This document shows positions 50,035 through 58,583 of a stretch of 64,000 nt of DNA, one piece after another (within the stretch, counting starts at the first letter, position 1; each line of letters opens with the position of its first letter). The position numbers and the translations under genes were made by a program. The notes beneath the pieces were generated by a model. The model did not search any database, was not told the origin of the DNA, and worked only from the letters and a program-made list of their open reading frames with translations. Where the stretch lies: assembly GCF_013283745.1 (NCBI RefSeq), contig NZ_JABSTZ010000002.1:496001-560000 (forward strand). Reading direction: 5' to 3'. Source of the DNA: Aeromicrobium stalagmiti (lineage in GTDB: Bacteria; Actinomycetota; Actinomycetes; Propionibacteriales; Nocardioidaceae).

Positions 50035-50775
50035 TCACGGCTTGGTGAGGACGGGCGCCGCTTCCTTGACGTCCAGCTCGGCGACCGGACCGGACGCGAC
50101 GAGGGTCTGGCCGAGGCCCTGCCACGCCCCGCCGTCGACGCGATAACGGACGCGGTAGGTCACGTCGACCCGCGCGCGGACGCCGTCGGCGGCCTGGCGA
50201 TAGCGGTGCGTCACGTCCATCGCCGGGTAGGGCCTGCCCGGCCGCGACGTCGACCGGGTCGTGCCGTCGCCGTGCACCCAGCGGTAGCGGACAGGTGTGG
50301 CGTCGAGGTCGACGTCGAACCCCAGCAGGTCGATGCTGCGCTGGAACGGCTGCGGCTGGGTGTAGAAGATCGTCGCCACGTTGACGAGGGTCTCCTCGCC
50401 CGGCTGGATCTTGACCTCGAGGCTCGGGAGCCCGATCTCCCGGGCAGCTCGCAGGATGTCGCCCTCGGTGAGCTCCGGACCCTCGGGGTCGGTGGGATCG
50501 GTGGGTCGGGCGGTGCGGCAGCCGTAGATCGAGTTCTCGGGGTCGACCCGGCAACGGGTGAAGGTGGGTGTCGGGCGGTTTCGGGACTTGGGGTTGCTGG
50601 TGACGGGGGAGGTGGTGCGGTCGATTGACGGAGCCTGACGCACGACTCTGACGCCTTCGAGTCTCAGCGATGGCTTGCGCTTGGACGGGTTCACATCGAC
50701 GTCGGCTTGAGCAGACATTGGCGCGAGTGAAAGCGCTAGGGACAGAGACACGACCTGTACCCAGAGCGACTTCAT
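50035..50775 (-). CDS. secreted beta-rich (PKD-like) protein, unknown function
   Basis: The 246-residue protein has a signal peptide (VSLSLALSLAPMSAQA) and a Lys/Pro-rich region. A domain from about residue 125 follows, with YRWVHGDGTTRSTSRPG, a PKD-like phrase. Two cysteines (RCRVDPENSIYGC) probably form a loop. It is downstream of and overlapping the lipoprotein gene by 4 bp (ATGA), so the pair is a small operon. Similar pairs of a DUF6318-type lipoprotein with a PKD-like protein occur in actinobacteria, but the role is unknown. Confidence 0.78.
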   Translation of the reverse strand: MKSLWVQVVSLSLALSLAPMSAQADVDVNPSKRKPSLRLEGVRVVRQAPSIDRTTSPVTSNPKSRNRPTPTFTRCRVDPENSIYGCRTARPTDPTDPEGPELTEGDILRAAREIGLPSLEVKIQPGEETLVNVATIFYTQPQPFQRSIDLLGFDVDLDATPVRYRWVHGDGTTRSTSRPGRPYPAMDVTHRYRQAADGVRARVDVTYRVRYRVDGGAWQGLGQTLVASGPVAELDVKEAAPVLTKP

Positions 50776-51302
50776 TTCACGTCACCTAGTCCCAGTTGCT
50801 GAACGCGCCAACCCTCGGAATCACGAGCCGCGGCGAAGCTGACTCTTGTGGTTTCGCCAGATTCAGCTGTCTCAGTCGAATCCGCGCTTGATCGGCCGCG
50901 GCCGTCGGCGACATCGACTCTGGTGGTCAGGAAGGTCTGTTCTGATTCGATCTCCAGGCTCAGATCGCCGATGGTCCAGTCGCCGCCCTTGAAGTAGCCG
51001 CCCGCCTGGTAAGTGTCGCGGTAGAGGTCGATATAGCTCTGACACCCCTCGCAGGCAGGGGAGGACAGCCTGCTCAGCTCTTCCACGTCTCCGGTGCTGG
51101 CGGCGTAGTTGAAGACGTCGACGTAGTGCTTGACGAAGGCTGCTGCGCCCTCGGGGGTGTCCTCGCGGGCCTGGTCGGGCATCGCCGGCGGAGTGACGGT
51201 CGGCGTGGGCGGCGACGAACGAGTGGGCTCGACCGGCTCTGGATCAGACGAGCAGGCACCGAGCAATAACGCCGTGACGAGAACAATTCCCCCGAATCGC
51301 AT
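50772..51302 (-). CDS. DUF6318-like lipoprotein
   Basis: From the ATG at 51302 the product has 176 residues, starting MRFGGIVLVTALLLGACSSD with a lipobox (LGAC). A Pro/Thr linker follows and then the DUF6318-type domain: TPEGAAAFVKHYVDVFNYAASTGDVEELSRLSSPACEGCQSYIDLY, with a CEGC pair. The fold resembles nuclear transport factor 2-like domains. It is the first gene of the two-gene operon with the PKD-like protein. Upstream lie the 37-nt palindromic repeats. Confidence 0.85.
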   Translation of the reverse strand: MRFGGIVLVTALLLGACSSDPEPVEPTRSSPPTPTVTPPAMPDQAREDTPEGAAAFVKHYVDVFNYAASTGDVEELSRLSSPACEGCQSYIDLYRDTYQAGGYFKGGDWTIGDLSLEIESEQTFLTTRVDVADGRGRSSADSTETAESGETTRVSFAAARDSEGWRVQQLGLGDVK

Positions 51303-51382
51303 GGCCAAAAACTACCGAAGCACCGGCGTTTCGGTAAGTCCCGGCGCCAGATCTGTGGACAACTACGTCGATCGACTGATCT

Positions 51383-51543
51383 TGAGACATTGGGGTCGCC
51401 AGAAGGGCCGAATGTCTCAGGGTCGGTCGGGGGGTCACGGATCCTGAGACATCGGGGTCGCCAGGAGGGTCGAATGTCTCAAGATCAGTCGGGGCGTGGC
51501 GGACCCTGAGACATCGAGGTCGCCGGAAGGGCGCAATGTCTCA
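51383..51543. repeat. three tandem 37-nt palindromic units, 62-bp period
   Basis: Units at 51383-51419, 51445-51481 and 51507-51543 each read TGAGACAT-N21-ATGTCTCA. The centres are similar (starting with GG(G/A)GTCGCC). Unit length and the 62-bp spacing are exact. Unit 13394-13430 has the same arms and length, so the family is dispersed. Between units the sequence keeps a GATC...GTCGG phrase. It lies downstream of secDF and upstream of the DUF6318-like gene, in a gene-free stretch of 283 bp. Confidence 0.9.
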
Positions 51544-51585
51544 GGATCCGTCCGCCGGGCGGAGACCCGGGTGGGGCCGGTCAGG

Positions 51586-53883
51586 TCAGATGACGGCCCC
51601 GGTGGACTTGCCGTCGTCGACCGCCGCATACGGATCGATGACCTTCTTGGGCGCAGCCGTCGGGTCGTAGGGCCAGCGCTCCTCCAGGACGACCGCCAGC
51701 GCCGAGGCGGTGAAGATCGTCGAGAGGATGCCGACCGAGAGCCCGATGAGCAGCGCGATGGCGAAGTCCGTCAAGGAGTCCCCGCCCAGCACCGCGAGCG
51801 CGGCGAGGATGAACATCGCGCCGAGACCGGTGTTGATCGTGCGGGGGATGGTCTGCAGGATCGCCTCGTTGACGACCGCGCGGAGCGGTCGCTTGCGGTT
51901 GTCGCCGGTGTGCTCGCGGATGCGGTCGAACACCACGATCGTGTCGTTGACCGCCAGACCGATGATCGAGAGCACCGCGGCGAGGAACACGCCGTCGATC
52001 GGCTTGCCCCACCAGGCGAACACACCGACCACGGTCAGCACGACCGACGACATCGACAGGACGGCCGCGGCCGCGTACGTCCACCGGAACCGCCACGCGA
52101 GGTAGAGCATCTGCGCGGCGACCGCGATCGCGAAGGCGATGAGGGCCTTGTCGCGCAGCTCCTTGCCCAGGCTCGGGCCGATCAGCTCGTCGCGCTCCTT
52201 CTCGACGTTGCCGGCGACGGTGGCGAGTGCCTCCTCGACCTCGACGGCCTCGTCGTTGGTGATCTCGTCGAGCCGCACGCTGATGTTCTCGCGACCCTCC
52301 TCACCGGACGACGACTGCACGACGGCCTGGGTGAAGCCGGCGTCGCTGATGGCCACGCGGGCCTGCTCGGCGTCGACCTGCTGCGACGTGGAGTACTCGA
52401 GCAGGCGTCCGCCCGTGAACTCGACACCCAGGTTGAGCCCGCGCAGCGCGATGCCACCGATCGAGACCACCGCGACGACCAGCGTCACGACGATCCAGGT
52501 GCCGCTGCGCTTCATCAGGTCGGGGCCGCTCTCGGTGAGCCACTGGCGGATGCGGCCGGTGCCGGCGATGCCGCTGATCGCAGGACGACCGCGGACGTAC
52601 GACCGCTTCATGGCCCACTCGCACAGCACGCGGGCGATCACGAGCGCCGACACCATCGAGGCGATGACGCCGATCGAGAGGGTGACGCCGAAGCCCTTGA
52701 CCGGGCCGGACGCGAAGAAGAACAGCAGCGCCGCGGCGAGGATCGTCGTCACGTTGGAGTCGATGATCGCCGACCATGCCTTGTTGAAGCCGGTCGTCAG
52801 GGCCGGTGGCAGCCCGGCCGCCGTGCGTTCGGCGTACTCCTCCCTCGCTCGCTCGAAGACGAGCACGTTCGCGTCGATCGCCAGACCGATCGCGAGGACG
52901 AAGCCGGCGAGACCGGGCAGCGTCAGCGTGGCGCCGAGCCAGACCAGCAGGCCGTAGGAGATCAGGGCGTACGTGCCGAGCGCGATCGTGGCGAGGAAGC
53001 CGACGAGGCGGTAGACGAACATGATGAACAGGCCGGTGAGGATGATGCCGATGATGGCGGCCTCGATCGAGGCGTCGATGGCGACCTTGCCGAGCGTCGG
53101 GCCGACGGTCCTCTGCTCGATCGTCTCGACCTTGACCGGCAGGGCGCCGCCCTTGATCAGCGCGGCGAGGTCCTTGGACGACTCGCTGGTGAAGTCGCCC
53201 GTGATCTGCGTCGTGCTGCCGCCACCGGACGCGCACAGGTCGGGCTGCACCGCCGGCGACGAGATGGTCTCGTCGTCCAGCAGGATCGCGACGCGCTGAC
53301 CGGCGGACGGGTTGGCGCAGGCGTCCGACACGAGCTGCTTCCAGCCGCCGCTGCCCTCGCCGTTGAAGTCGATGTTGACGAGCCACTGGCCCAGCGACTG
53401 CTCGCTCTGGCCGTTGCTGGCGTCCTTGACGCCATTGCCGTCGAGCAGCTGCTCGCCGATGAGGATCGGGTTGCCGTCCTCGTCGTCGACGATCTTCTCG
53501 CCGTCACCGGGCTTTGCGTCGGCCTCGGGGATGGAGAGCACCTCGTGGAACGAGAGCTGGGCGGTCTGGCCGATGACGGCCGCCGCCTCGCGCGGGTCCT
53601 GGATGCCCGGGAGCTCGATGATGATGCGCTTCTCGCCGGACCTGGCGAGGGTGGGCTCGGAGACGCCGAGGGCGTCGACGCGTCCACGCAGGACGTTGAG
53701 GGCGCGGTCGGTCGACTCGGCGTCGGCCTTGACGCGGCCGGTGTCCTGGGTCTCCAGGACGATCTGGGTGCCGCCCTTGAGGTCCAGGCCGAGCTTGGCG
53801 GGACTGGTCAGGGCGAGCAGGAGCGACACGGCAACGACGGCGAAGGCACCGACGGCGCGCCACAGGGGAGCACGGGATGTCAT
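51586..53883 (-). CDS. secDF: fused SecDF protein translocase subunit
   Basis: The 765-residue protein unites SecD and SecF. The SecD half begins with a membrane segment then LGLDLKGGTQIVLE, includes the P1 domain, and has FVLAIGLAIDANVLVFERAREE. The SecF half starts near residue 460 (RGLNLGVEFTGGRLLEYS) and ends with VNDTIVVFDRIREHTGDN and GLGAMFILAALAVLGGDSL. It uses the proton gradient to pull exported proteins. Single-chain SecDF is standard in Firmicutes, but in many actinobacteria secD and secF are separate next to yajC; none of that context is present here, so this may be an extra copy. Confidence 0.9.
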   Translation of the reverse strand: MTSRAPLWRAVGAFAVVAVSLLLALTSPAKLGLDLKGGTQIVLETQDTGRVKADAESTDRALNVLRGRVDALGVSEPTLARSGEKRIIIELPGIQDPREAAAVIGQTAQLSFHEVLSIPEADAKPGDGEKIVDDEDGNPILIGEQLLDGNGVKDASNGQSEQSLGQWLVNIDFNGEGSGGWKQLVSDACANPSAGQRVAILLDDETISSPAVQPDLCASGGGSTTQITGDFTSESSKDLAALIKGGALPVKVETIEQRTVGPTLGKVAIDASIEAAIIGIILTGLFIMFVYRLVGFLATIALGTYALISYGLLVWLGATLTLPGLAGFVLAIGLAIDANVLVFERAREEYAERTAAGLPPALTTGFNKAWSAIIDSNVTTILAAALLFFFASGPVKGFGVTLSIGVIASMVSALVIARVLCEWAMKRSYVRGRPAISGIAGTGRIRQWLTESGPDLMKRSGTWIVVTLVVAVVSIGGIALRGLNLGVEFTGGRLLEYSTSQQVDAEQARVAISDAGFTQAVVQSSSGEEGRENISVRLDEITNDEAVEVEEALATVAGNVEKERDELIGPSLGKELRDKALIAFAIAVAAQMLYLAWRFRWTYAAAAVLSMSSVVLTVVGVFAWWGKPIDGVFLAAVLSIIGLAVNDTIVVFDRIREHTGDNRKRPLRAVVNEAILQTIPRTINTGLGAMFILAALAVLGGDSLTDFAIALLIGLSVGILSTIFTASALAVVLEERWPYDPTAAPKKVIDPYAAVDDGKSTGAVI

Positions 53884-53939
53884 GGAAGGTCTTTTCAGGG
53901 TGGCGCCGAGGGGCGCGGGACGGACTGGTGGGCGCGGGC

Positions 53940-54281
53940 TCAGGGAGCCGGCGGCGCCCGTCCGGTCGGCGTCACGGGCGAGGCGTCGACGTACGGCGTC
54001 TGGCCGTCGGCGCTCGAGGTCCCGACGGTCACCAGGGGTGCTGCGTCAGGCGACGGCGGTGTCGAGGCAAGGTCCAGCAGGTGGGACGGCTGATCGTGCT
54101 GCACGGGCGCGGGGACGTCCACCTGACGCCCGGTCTGGGGCGCGGCGGCCGCCGCGCCGTTGCCGGCGCTGACCCGGTGCTGCGTGCCGCGAGCCGGTCC
54201 GCCCGTGGCGACGAGCAGCATCGCGACGAGGGCGATCATGAGCACGGCGGCGGTCCTGCGACCCGCTGACCTCATGAGCAT
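53940..54281 (-). CDS. small secreted or anchored protein, unknown function
   Basis: The 113-residue product has an N-terminal hydrophobic segment (TAAVLMIALVAMLLVATGG) after MLMRSAGRR and a Pro/Thr/Ala-rich remainder with no recognised domain. An alternative ATG lies six bases further on. It ends 56 bp before secDF begins in the same direction, so a link is possible but not shown. Its divergent neighbour is an aldo/keto reductase, across a gap containing a strong hairpin. Confidence 0.55.
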   Translation of the reverse strand: MLMRSAGRRTAAVLMIALVAMLLVATGGPARGTQHRVSAGNGAAAAAPQTGRQVDVPAPVQHDQPSHLLDLASTPPSPDAAPLVTVGTSSADGQTPYVDASPVTPTGRAPPAP

Positions 54282-54325
54282 TCGGCGAGTCTACGGGAGG
54301 TCGACCCGCCGGAGTGAAATCCCGC

Positions 54326-54364
54326 GTCGTCCCACCACCCCCCTGGAACCGGTGGTGGGACGAC
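54326..54364. repeat. perfect 14-bp hairpin upstream of the aldo/keto reductase
   Basis: GTCGTCCCACCACC pairs with GGTGGTGGGACGAC around an 11-base centre (CCCCTGGAACC). The centre and part of the arms reappear in the structure after the same gene at 55436-55522. It lies between two divergent genes and so is not an ordinary terminator. Confidence 0.75.
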
Positions 54365-54438
54365 TGCAGGAGTGACGGTGCGACGTGCGTCACGTGACGC
54401 GGTCACGGATGTGAAGCAGGTCACACTCGGGCCGTGCC

Positions 54439-54444
54439 TAGGCT
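54439..54444 (+). promoter_or_regulatory. leaderless-type -10 (TAGGCT)
   Basis: TAGGCT ends six bases before the ATG at 54451. Confidence 0.45.
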
Positions 54445-54450
54445 GGACGT

Positions 54451-55428
54451 ATGAGCACCTCACCTCGCACCCTCGGATCCAGCGACATCGCCGTCTCGAC
54501 CGTCGGCATCGGCTGCAACGCCTTCGGGTCGCGCATCGACCAGGCCCAGACGACGGCCGTCGTCGACGCGGCGTTCGAGCACGGCGTCACGTTCTTCGAC
54601 ACGGCCGACAGCTATGGCCACGGCCAGAGCGAGGAGCTGCTCGGCGCGGCGCTCGCCGGACGCCGCGACGAGGTCGTCATCGCCACGAAGTTCGGCATGG
54701 ACATGGGCGGAGTCAATGGGGACGACGGTGGCCGTCGCGGCACTGCGTCGTACGTCCGCACGGCCGTCGAGGCGAGCCTGCGCCGCCTCGGCACCGATCA
54801 CATCGACCTCTACCAGTTCCACACCCCCGACCCCACGACACCGCTGGAGGAGACGCTGGGCGCCATGGACGCGCTCGTCACCGAGGGCAAGGTGCGGGCG
54901 ATCGGGTCCTCCAACCTCCAGGCCTGGCAGGTCGTCGACGCGGCGTGGATCGCGCGCACCCACGGCTTCGCGTCCTACGTGACGGCCCAGAACGAGTACT
55001 CCCTCTACAACCGCACGGCCGAGGTCGAGCTCACGCCGGCGTGCCTCGAGCTGGGCGTCGGGATCCTGCCCTACTTCCCGCTCGCGTACGGGTTGCTGAC
55101 GGGCAAGTACCGCCGCGACCAGGCGCCGCCGGCCGGCTCGCGTCTCGACCTCGCCTCGCAGGCCGAACGGCTGAGGACCGCCGACTGGGACCGCATCGAG
55201 CAGCTCGAGACGTTTGCCGAGGCGCGGGGCATCAGCATCCTCGAGCTGGCGATCGGTGGCCTGGCCGCTCAACCGGCCGTGACGAGCGTGATCGCGGGAG
55301 CGACCCGTCCCGAGCAGGTGGCCGCCAACGCTGCCGCCGCCGACTGGATGCCGTCCGCCGCTGACATCGACGAGCTGGCGCAGATCGGCGCGCCGCAGCA
55401 CTCGTACACGACCTTCGCGCCCAGATGA
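54451..55428 (+). CDS. aldo/keto reductase (AKR)
   Basis: The 325-residue protein has the barrel signatures GIGCNAFGSRI, TFFDTADSYGHGQSEELLG with the catalytic aspartate and tyrosine, VVIATKFG with the lysine, HIDLYQFHTPD with the histidine, and GSSNLQAWQV. The C-terminal VIAGATRPEQVAAN is a cofactor loop. The family is of the Tas/YajO type. It is a single gene flanked by two related hairpins. TAGGCT ends six bases before the ATG. Confidence 0.92.
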   Translation: MSTSPRTLGSSDIAVSTVGIGCNAFGSRIDQAQTTAVVDAAFEHGVTFFDTADSYGHGQSEELLGAALAGRRDEVVIATKFGMDMGGVNGDDGGRRGTASYVRTAVEASLRRLGTDHIDLYQFHTPDPTTPLEETLGAMDALVTEGKVRAIGSSNLQAWQVVDAAWIARTHGFASYVTAQNEYSLYNRTAEVELTPACLELGVGILPYFPLAYGLLTGKYRRDQAPPAGSRLDLASQAERLRTADWDRIEQLETFAEARGISILELAIGGLAAQPAVTSVIAGATRPEQVAANAAAADWMPSAADIDELAQIGAPQHSYTTFAPR

Positions 55429-55753
55429 CGTCGGCGGGACGAGGGGTCCAGGCCGACCGGTGGTCGCCCCCGGAACCGATCACCGGCCGGCGATCGTGGG
55501 CCCCTCGACCCCCGAACGTCCCACGCTAGGCGATGAGAGACAGGCCGTCCTCGAATTAGCGGAAGATGACCCGGATCTGGTCCTGGCGGGCCATCCGAGA
55601 TGGCGAGGAGGAGGGGTCGCGCCGGGCTGGGAAGCGCCTCACGGCGCATGGCCGCTCGTAGCGGCTAATTGTGGGACCCGGGGCTACCGCAGCCCGACGC
55701 GTCGACAAGCCTAACCGCTGACGGGTGCCACACAAGCCCGTTGCGTGTGACCT
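55429..55753. other. gene-free stretch with a long structured segment
   Basis: This 325-bp stretch holds no convincing gene. At 55436-55522 a nested structure is visible: GGGACGAGGGG (55436-55446) can pair in part with CCCCTCG (55501-55507) and CGTCCC (55517-55522), and inside CCGGTGGTCG (55457-55466) pairs with CGATCACCGG (55477-55486). The loop CCCCCGGAAC resembles that of the hairpin at 54326-54364. The rest is featureless apart from a small GCCGCT/AGCGGC hairpin near 55655. It may be a terminator, a small RNA or a mobile repeat; I see no tRNA or known RNA motif. Confidence 0.45.
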
Positions 55754-56344
55754 TCAGTGGAGCTCGCCGGAACGCTCCAGCTCGGCGGCCCGACGCAGGT
55801 GCATCGCGGTGTCGACGAGCTTGGCACCGCTGTGCGGATCGCCGCTGTCGAGCTGGGCCCGACCGACGCCGACGATGTGCGCGAACGCGGCGGCGCGGTC
55901 GAGCGTGACGTCGAAGTCGCTGCCGACGATGCCGCGCACGACCGTGTCGACCAGGGCGATGACCTCGCCGGGCCCGGGCGGGTCGACCACGCCCGCCAGG
56001 ACCTCGTTGACCGGTGCGTACGCCTTGCCGGCCGCGTACTCGCGGGCTGCCTGGTCGGGCTGGCGGTGCACCCACGTGCGGAGCAGGTAGAGCCGCCAGA
56101 GCGCTCCGGCGAGGCTGTCGGCCGCTGCGTGCGACCACAGCTCGGCGATCGCGCCCAGGCCCTCCTCGTCGGCGAGGTGGAGCACCCGATCGACCAGCCC
56201 CTGGTCGTCGTCGCTGCGCGGGCCCCGGACCAGCAGGTTCGCGATCCGGTGGCCGGCGGCCGTCGCCTCGGCCGGGTCGCGGCCGTCGGTCTGCGCCTCG
56301 AAGAGCGCAGGACCGGGCAGCGAAGGCTTCTTGAACTCGCTCAT
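55754..56344 (-). CDS. conserved actinobacterial protein, unknown function
   Basis: The 196-residue protein is soluble and helical, starting MSEFKKPSLPGPALFEAQTD. Phrases such as LWSHAAADSLAGALWRLYLLRTWVHRQPDQAAREYA and VDTVVRGIVGSDFDVTLDRAAAFAHIVGVGRAQLD look conserved, but I cannot name the family with certainty. It lies near RNase D, DUF3000 and heme genes, as similar proteins do in other actinobacteria. No export signal or metal motif is visible. Confidence 0.75.
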   Translation of the reverse strand: MSEFKKPSLPGPALFEAQTDGRDPAEATAAGHRIANLLVRGPRSDDDQGLVDRVLHLADEEGLGAIAELWSHAAADSLAGALWRLYLLRTWVHRQPDQAAREYAAGKAYAPVNEVLAGVVDPPGPGEVIALVDTVVRGIVGSDFDVTLDRAAAFAHIVGVGRAQLDSGDPHSGAKLVDTAMHLRRAAELERSGELH

Positions 56345-56396
56345 CGAGCTCCGTCGGGGGCCGAAGTCATGGGGACACGGTAGCCCCGACGATCAA

Positions 56397-57269
56397 CTAC
56401 TGGCGGGCGTCGACGGGGGTCTGGGGCGCAGGTGCAGGGGCCTTGGCCGCGGGCTTGCGGGAGTAGAGCCACAGCACCGGGACGAGGTAGAGCGCCCAGC
56501 CGATGACCTGGAGCCACGACGGGTTGGGCTGGAAGTTGACGGTGCCCTTGAGCAGCGTCCCGTACCAGCTGTCGGGCGGGATCGCCGACGAGATGTCGAA
56601 GATCGCGTTGCCGAGGTTGGAGATGCCACCGACCTCGAACGTCAGGCGGGGGAGGAAGCCGGCCTCCTGCAGGTCGTAGATGCCGTAGGCGAGGACGCCG
56701 GCGGCCACGACGATCAGGAGGTAGCCCGTCACGGTGAAGAACTTGCCCAGGTTGACCGAGATGGCTCCCCGATAGATGAGGTAGCCGAGCACGACGGCGA
56801 CGAGCAGGCCACCGGCCGCACCGAGGAACGGCTGGGGCGTGTAGGCGTCGGCCACGGTGCCGTACATGATCGCGGCGGTCTCGAGACCCTCGCGACCGAC
56901 GGTGAGGAAGGCGACGACGGCGACGGCGAGCGGGCCGAGGGCCACGGCGTCGGCCAGCTCGCTCTCGAGCTCCTTCTTGAGCCCGCGCGCCGTGCGACGC
57001 ATCCAGAAGATCATCCAGGTCACCAGTCCGGCAGCGAGGATCGACAGCGTGCCACCGACGAGCTCCTGGGTCCGGAAGGGCAGCGACCCGATGGCGATGT
57101 TGACCACCGTGAACACGCCGACGACCAGCGCGACGGCGGTGCCGACGCCGTACCAGATGTAGCGGACGTCGTGGCGCCGGTTGGTCTTGACCAGGTAGGC
57201 GATGAGGATGCTCACGACGAGGCTTGCTTCGAGGCCTTCACGCAGACCGATCAGGAAGTTGGCTAGCAC
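56397..57269 (-). CDS. efeU: FTR1-family iron permease
   Basis: The 290-residue protein has seven hydrophobic segments and two RExxE iron motifs: GLREGLEASLVV in the first helix and VGREGLETAAIMYG in the middle. It transports Fe3+ or Fe2+ depending on its partners. EfeO and EfeB are not adjacent, so it may act alone or with genes elsewhere. The GTG start at 57269 is behind CAAGGG. A possible iron-regulator box lies over the promoter. A C-terminal Pro/Ala-rich tail is cytoplasmic. Confidence 0.92.
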   Translation of the reverse strand: MLANFLIGLREGLEASLVVSILIAYLVKTNRRHDVRYIWYGVGTAVALVVGVFTVVNIAIGSLPFRTQELVGGTLSILAAGLVTWMIFWMRRTARGLKKELESELADAVALGPLAVAVVAFLTVGREGLETAAIMYGTVADAYTPQPFLGAAGGLLVAVVLGYLIYRGAISVNLGKFFTVTGYLLIVVAAGVLAYGIYDLQEAGFLPRLTFEVGGISNLGNAIFDISSAIPPDSWYGTLLKGTVNFQPNPSWLQVIGWALYLVPVLWLYSRKPAAKAPAPAPQTPVDARQ

Positions 57270-57279
57270 CCCTTGAGTG

Positions 57280-57298
57280 TAAGGCTAGGCAACACTCA
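57280..57298 (-). promoter_or_regulatory. possible IdeR/DtxR iron box at efeU
   Basis: The 19-mer TAAGGCTAGGCAACACTCA (plus strand) matches TTAGGTTAGGCTAACCTAA at 13 of 19 positions and overlaps a TAGCCT hexamer read on the minus strand. It is a weak but well-placed candidate for iron repression of the permease. Confidence 0.4.
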
Positions 57299-57323
57299 CT
57301 TGCAGGGCCAGTGGGGTGTGATC

Positions 57324-58583
57324 TCAGCCAGAAGCAGGTGAGAGGGCGTCGCTCAGGGCATCGGCCACGAGTCCGATCTGCCACTCCCGTGCGCCCTGGT
57401 CACGCAGGATCGCGCTCACCGACTCCAGCGTCACCTCGGCGGGCGGCTCCCACGCCAGGTTGCGCACGAGCTGGGGGGAGATGAGGTTCTCCGGCGGCAG
57501 GTCGTTGGCCTCGGCGATCGCCGTGACGGCCTCGCGACTGCGCCCCAGACGGTCGGCAGCCTCGGGGTTCTTGTCGGCCCACGCACGCGGCGGCGGGGGG
57601 CCGTCGGTGCGCTGGTTGGTGGTCGGCAGCTTGATCTCGTCGAGGGCGAGCCCGCGCTCGATCGCGTCGAACCACTCGCTGACGAAGCGGCGCGGCCCGC
57701 GGTTGCGCATGATGCGCATGCTCTTGAGGGCCGAGACGTCCTGCGGCGGCGACGTCGCCAGCTCGAGGATCGATGCGTCGGGCAGGACGCGACCCGGGGT
57801 CGTGTCGCGCGACTCGGCGATGCGGTCGCGCGTCTCCCAGATCTCGCGGACGATGCCGAGTGCTCGGCGCCCGCGGGCCTTGTGGATGCCCGACGTGCGA
57901 CGCCACGGCTCCTTGCGCTCCGGCGGTCCCTGGAACAGCAGGAGGGACTCGAACTCCTCGGCGGCCCACTCGCGCTTGCCGGCCTTCTGCAGGTCGGCGT
58001 CGATGAGGTCGCGCAGCTCGACGAGCACCTCGACGTCGAGCGCGGCGTAGACCAGCCACGGCTCGGGCAGCGGACGCGTCGACCAGTCGGCGGCCGAGAA
58101 CTCCTTGGCCAGGCTCAGGCCGAGGTAGTGCTCGACGAGGGCGGCGAGGCCGACTCGCGGGAGGTTGAGCAGGCGACCGGCGAGCTCGGTGTCGAACAGC
58201 TTCTCGGGGTAGAGACCGACCTCGGCCAGGCACATGAGGTCCTGCGTGGCGGCGTGCAGGATCCACTCGTTGCCGTCGAATGCCGTGTCGAGCGGCACGA
58301 GGCTGTCGAACGCGATCGGGTCGACGAGGTGCGTGCCCGATCCCTCCCGGCGGATCTGGATCAGGTAGGCGCGCTGGGAGTAGCGGTAGCCGGAGGCGCG
58401 CTCGGCGTCGAGCGCGATGGGCCCGGTGCCGGCCGCGATGCGCTCGCACGTGTCCTGCAGCTGCTCGGGGGTGTCGACCACCGGCGGCAACGGGTCGCGG
58501 AGCTCGAGGCGGGGTGCTTCGGGCTCGACCGGCTCAGGCGCCTCGTTAGTCGCCTCGATGTGGTCGTCGTGTGGTGCCGTCAA
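57324..58583 (-). CDS. rnd: ribonuclease D with HRDC domain
   Basis: The 419-residue protein has a DEDD 3'-5' exonuclease domain: PIALDAERASGYRYSQRAYLIQI, HAATQDLMCLA, FDTELAGRLL and VYAALDVEVLVEL, carrying the four acidic residues. HRDC-like helices follow (about residues 235-310: LGIVREIWETRDRIAESRDTTPGRVLPD). It trims tRNA and other RNA 3' ends. The TTG start at 58583 overlaps the DUF3000 stop (TTGA). The pair DUF3000-rnd is commonly linked in actinobacteria. Confidence 0.9.
   Translation of the reverse strand: MTAPHDDHIEATNEAPEPVEPEAPRLELRDPLPPVVDTPEQLQDTCERIAAGTGPIALDAERASGYRYSQRAYLIQIRREGSGTHLVDPIAFDSLVPLDTAFDGNEWILHAATQDLMCLAEVGLYPEKLFDTELAGRLLNLPRVGLAALVEHYLGLSLAKEFSAADWSTRPLPEPWLVYAALDVEVLVELRDLIDADLQKAGKREWAAEEFESLLLFQGPPERKEPWRRTSGIHKARGRRALGIVREIWETRDRIAESRDTTPGRVLPDASILELATSPPQDVSALKSMRIMRNRGPRRFVSEWFDAIERGLALDEIKLPTTNQRTDGPPPPRAWADKNPEAADRLGRSREAVTAIAEANDLPPENLISPQLVRNLAWEPPAEVTLESVSAILRDQGAREWQIGLVADALSDALSPASG

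Noticed and set aside
51496-54093. An 865-codon plus-strand open frame across secDF
   Set aside because: It is antisense to a certain SecDF gene and rich in Asp/Arg repeats, typical of a GC-rich shadow frame.
55460-55714. An 84-codon plus-strand frame in the gene-free region
   Set aside because: No ribosome-binding site, no recognised domain, and it lies in a palindromic stretch.
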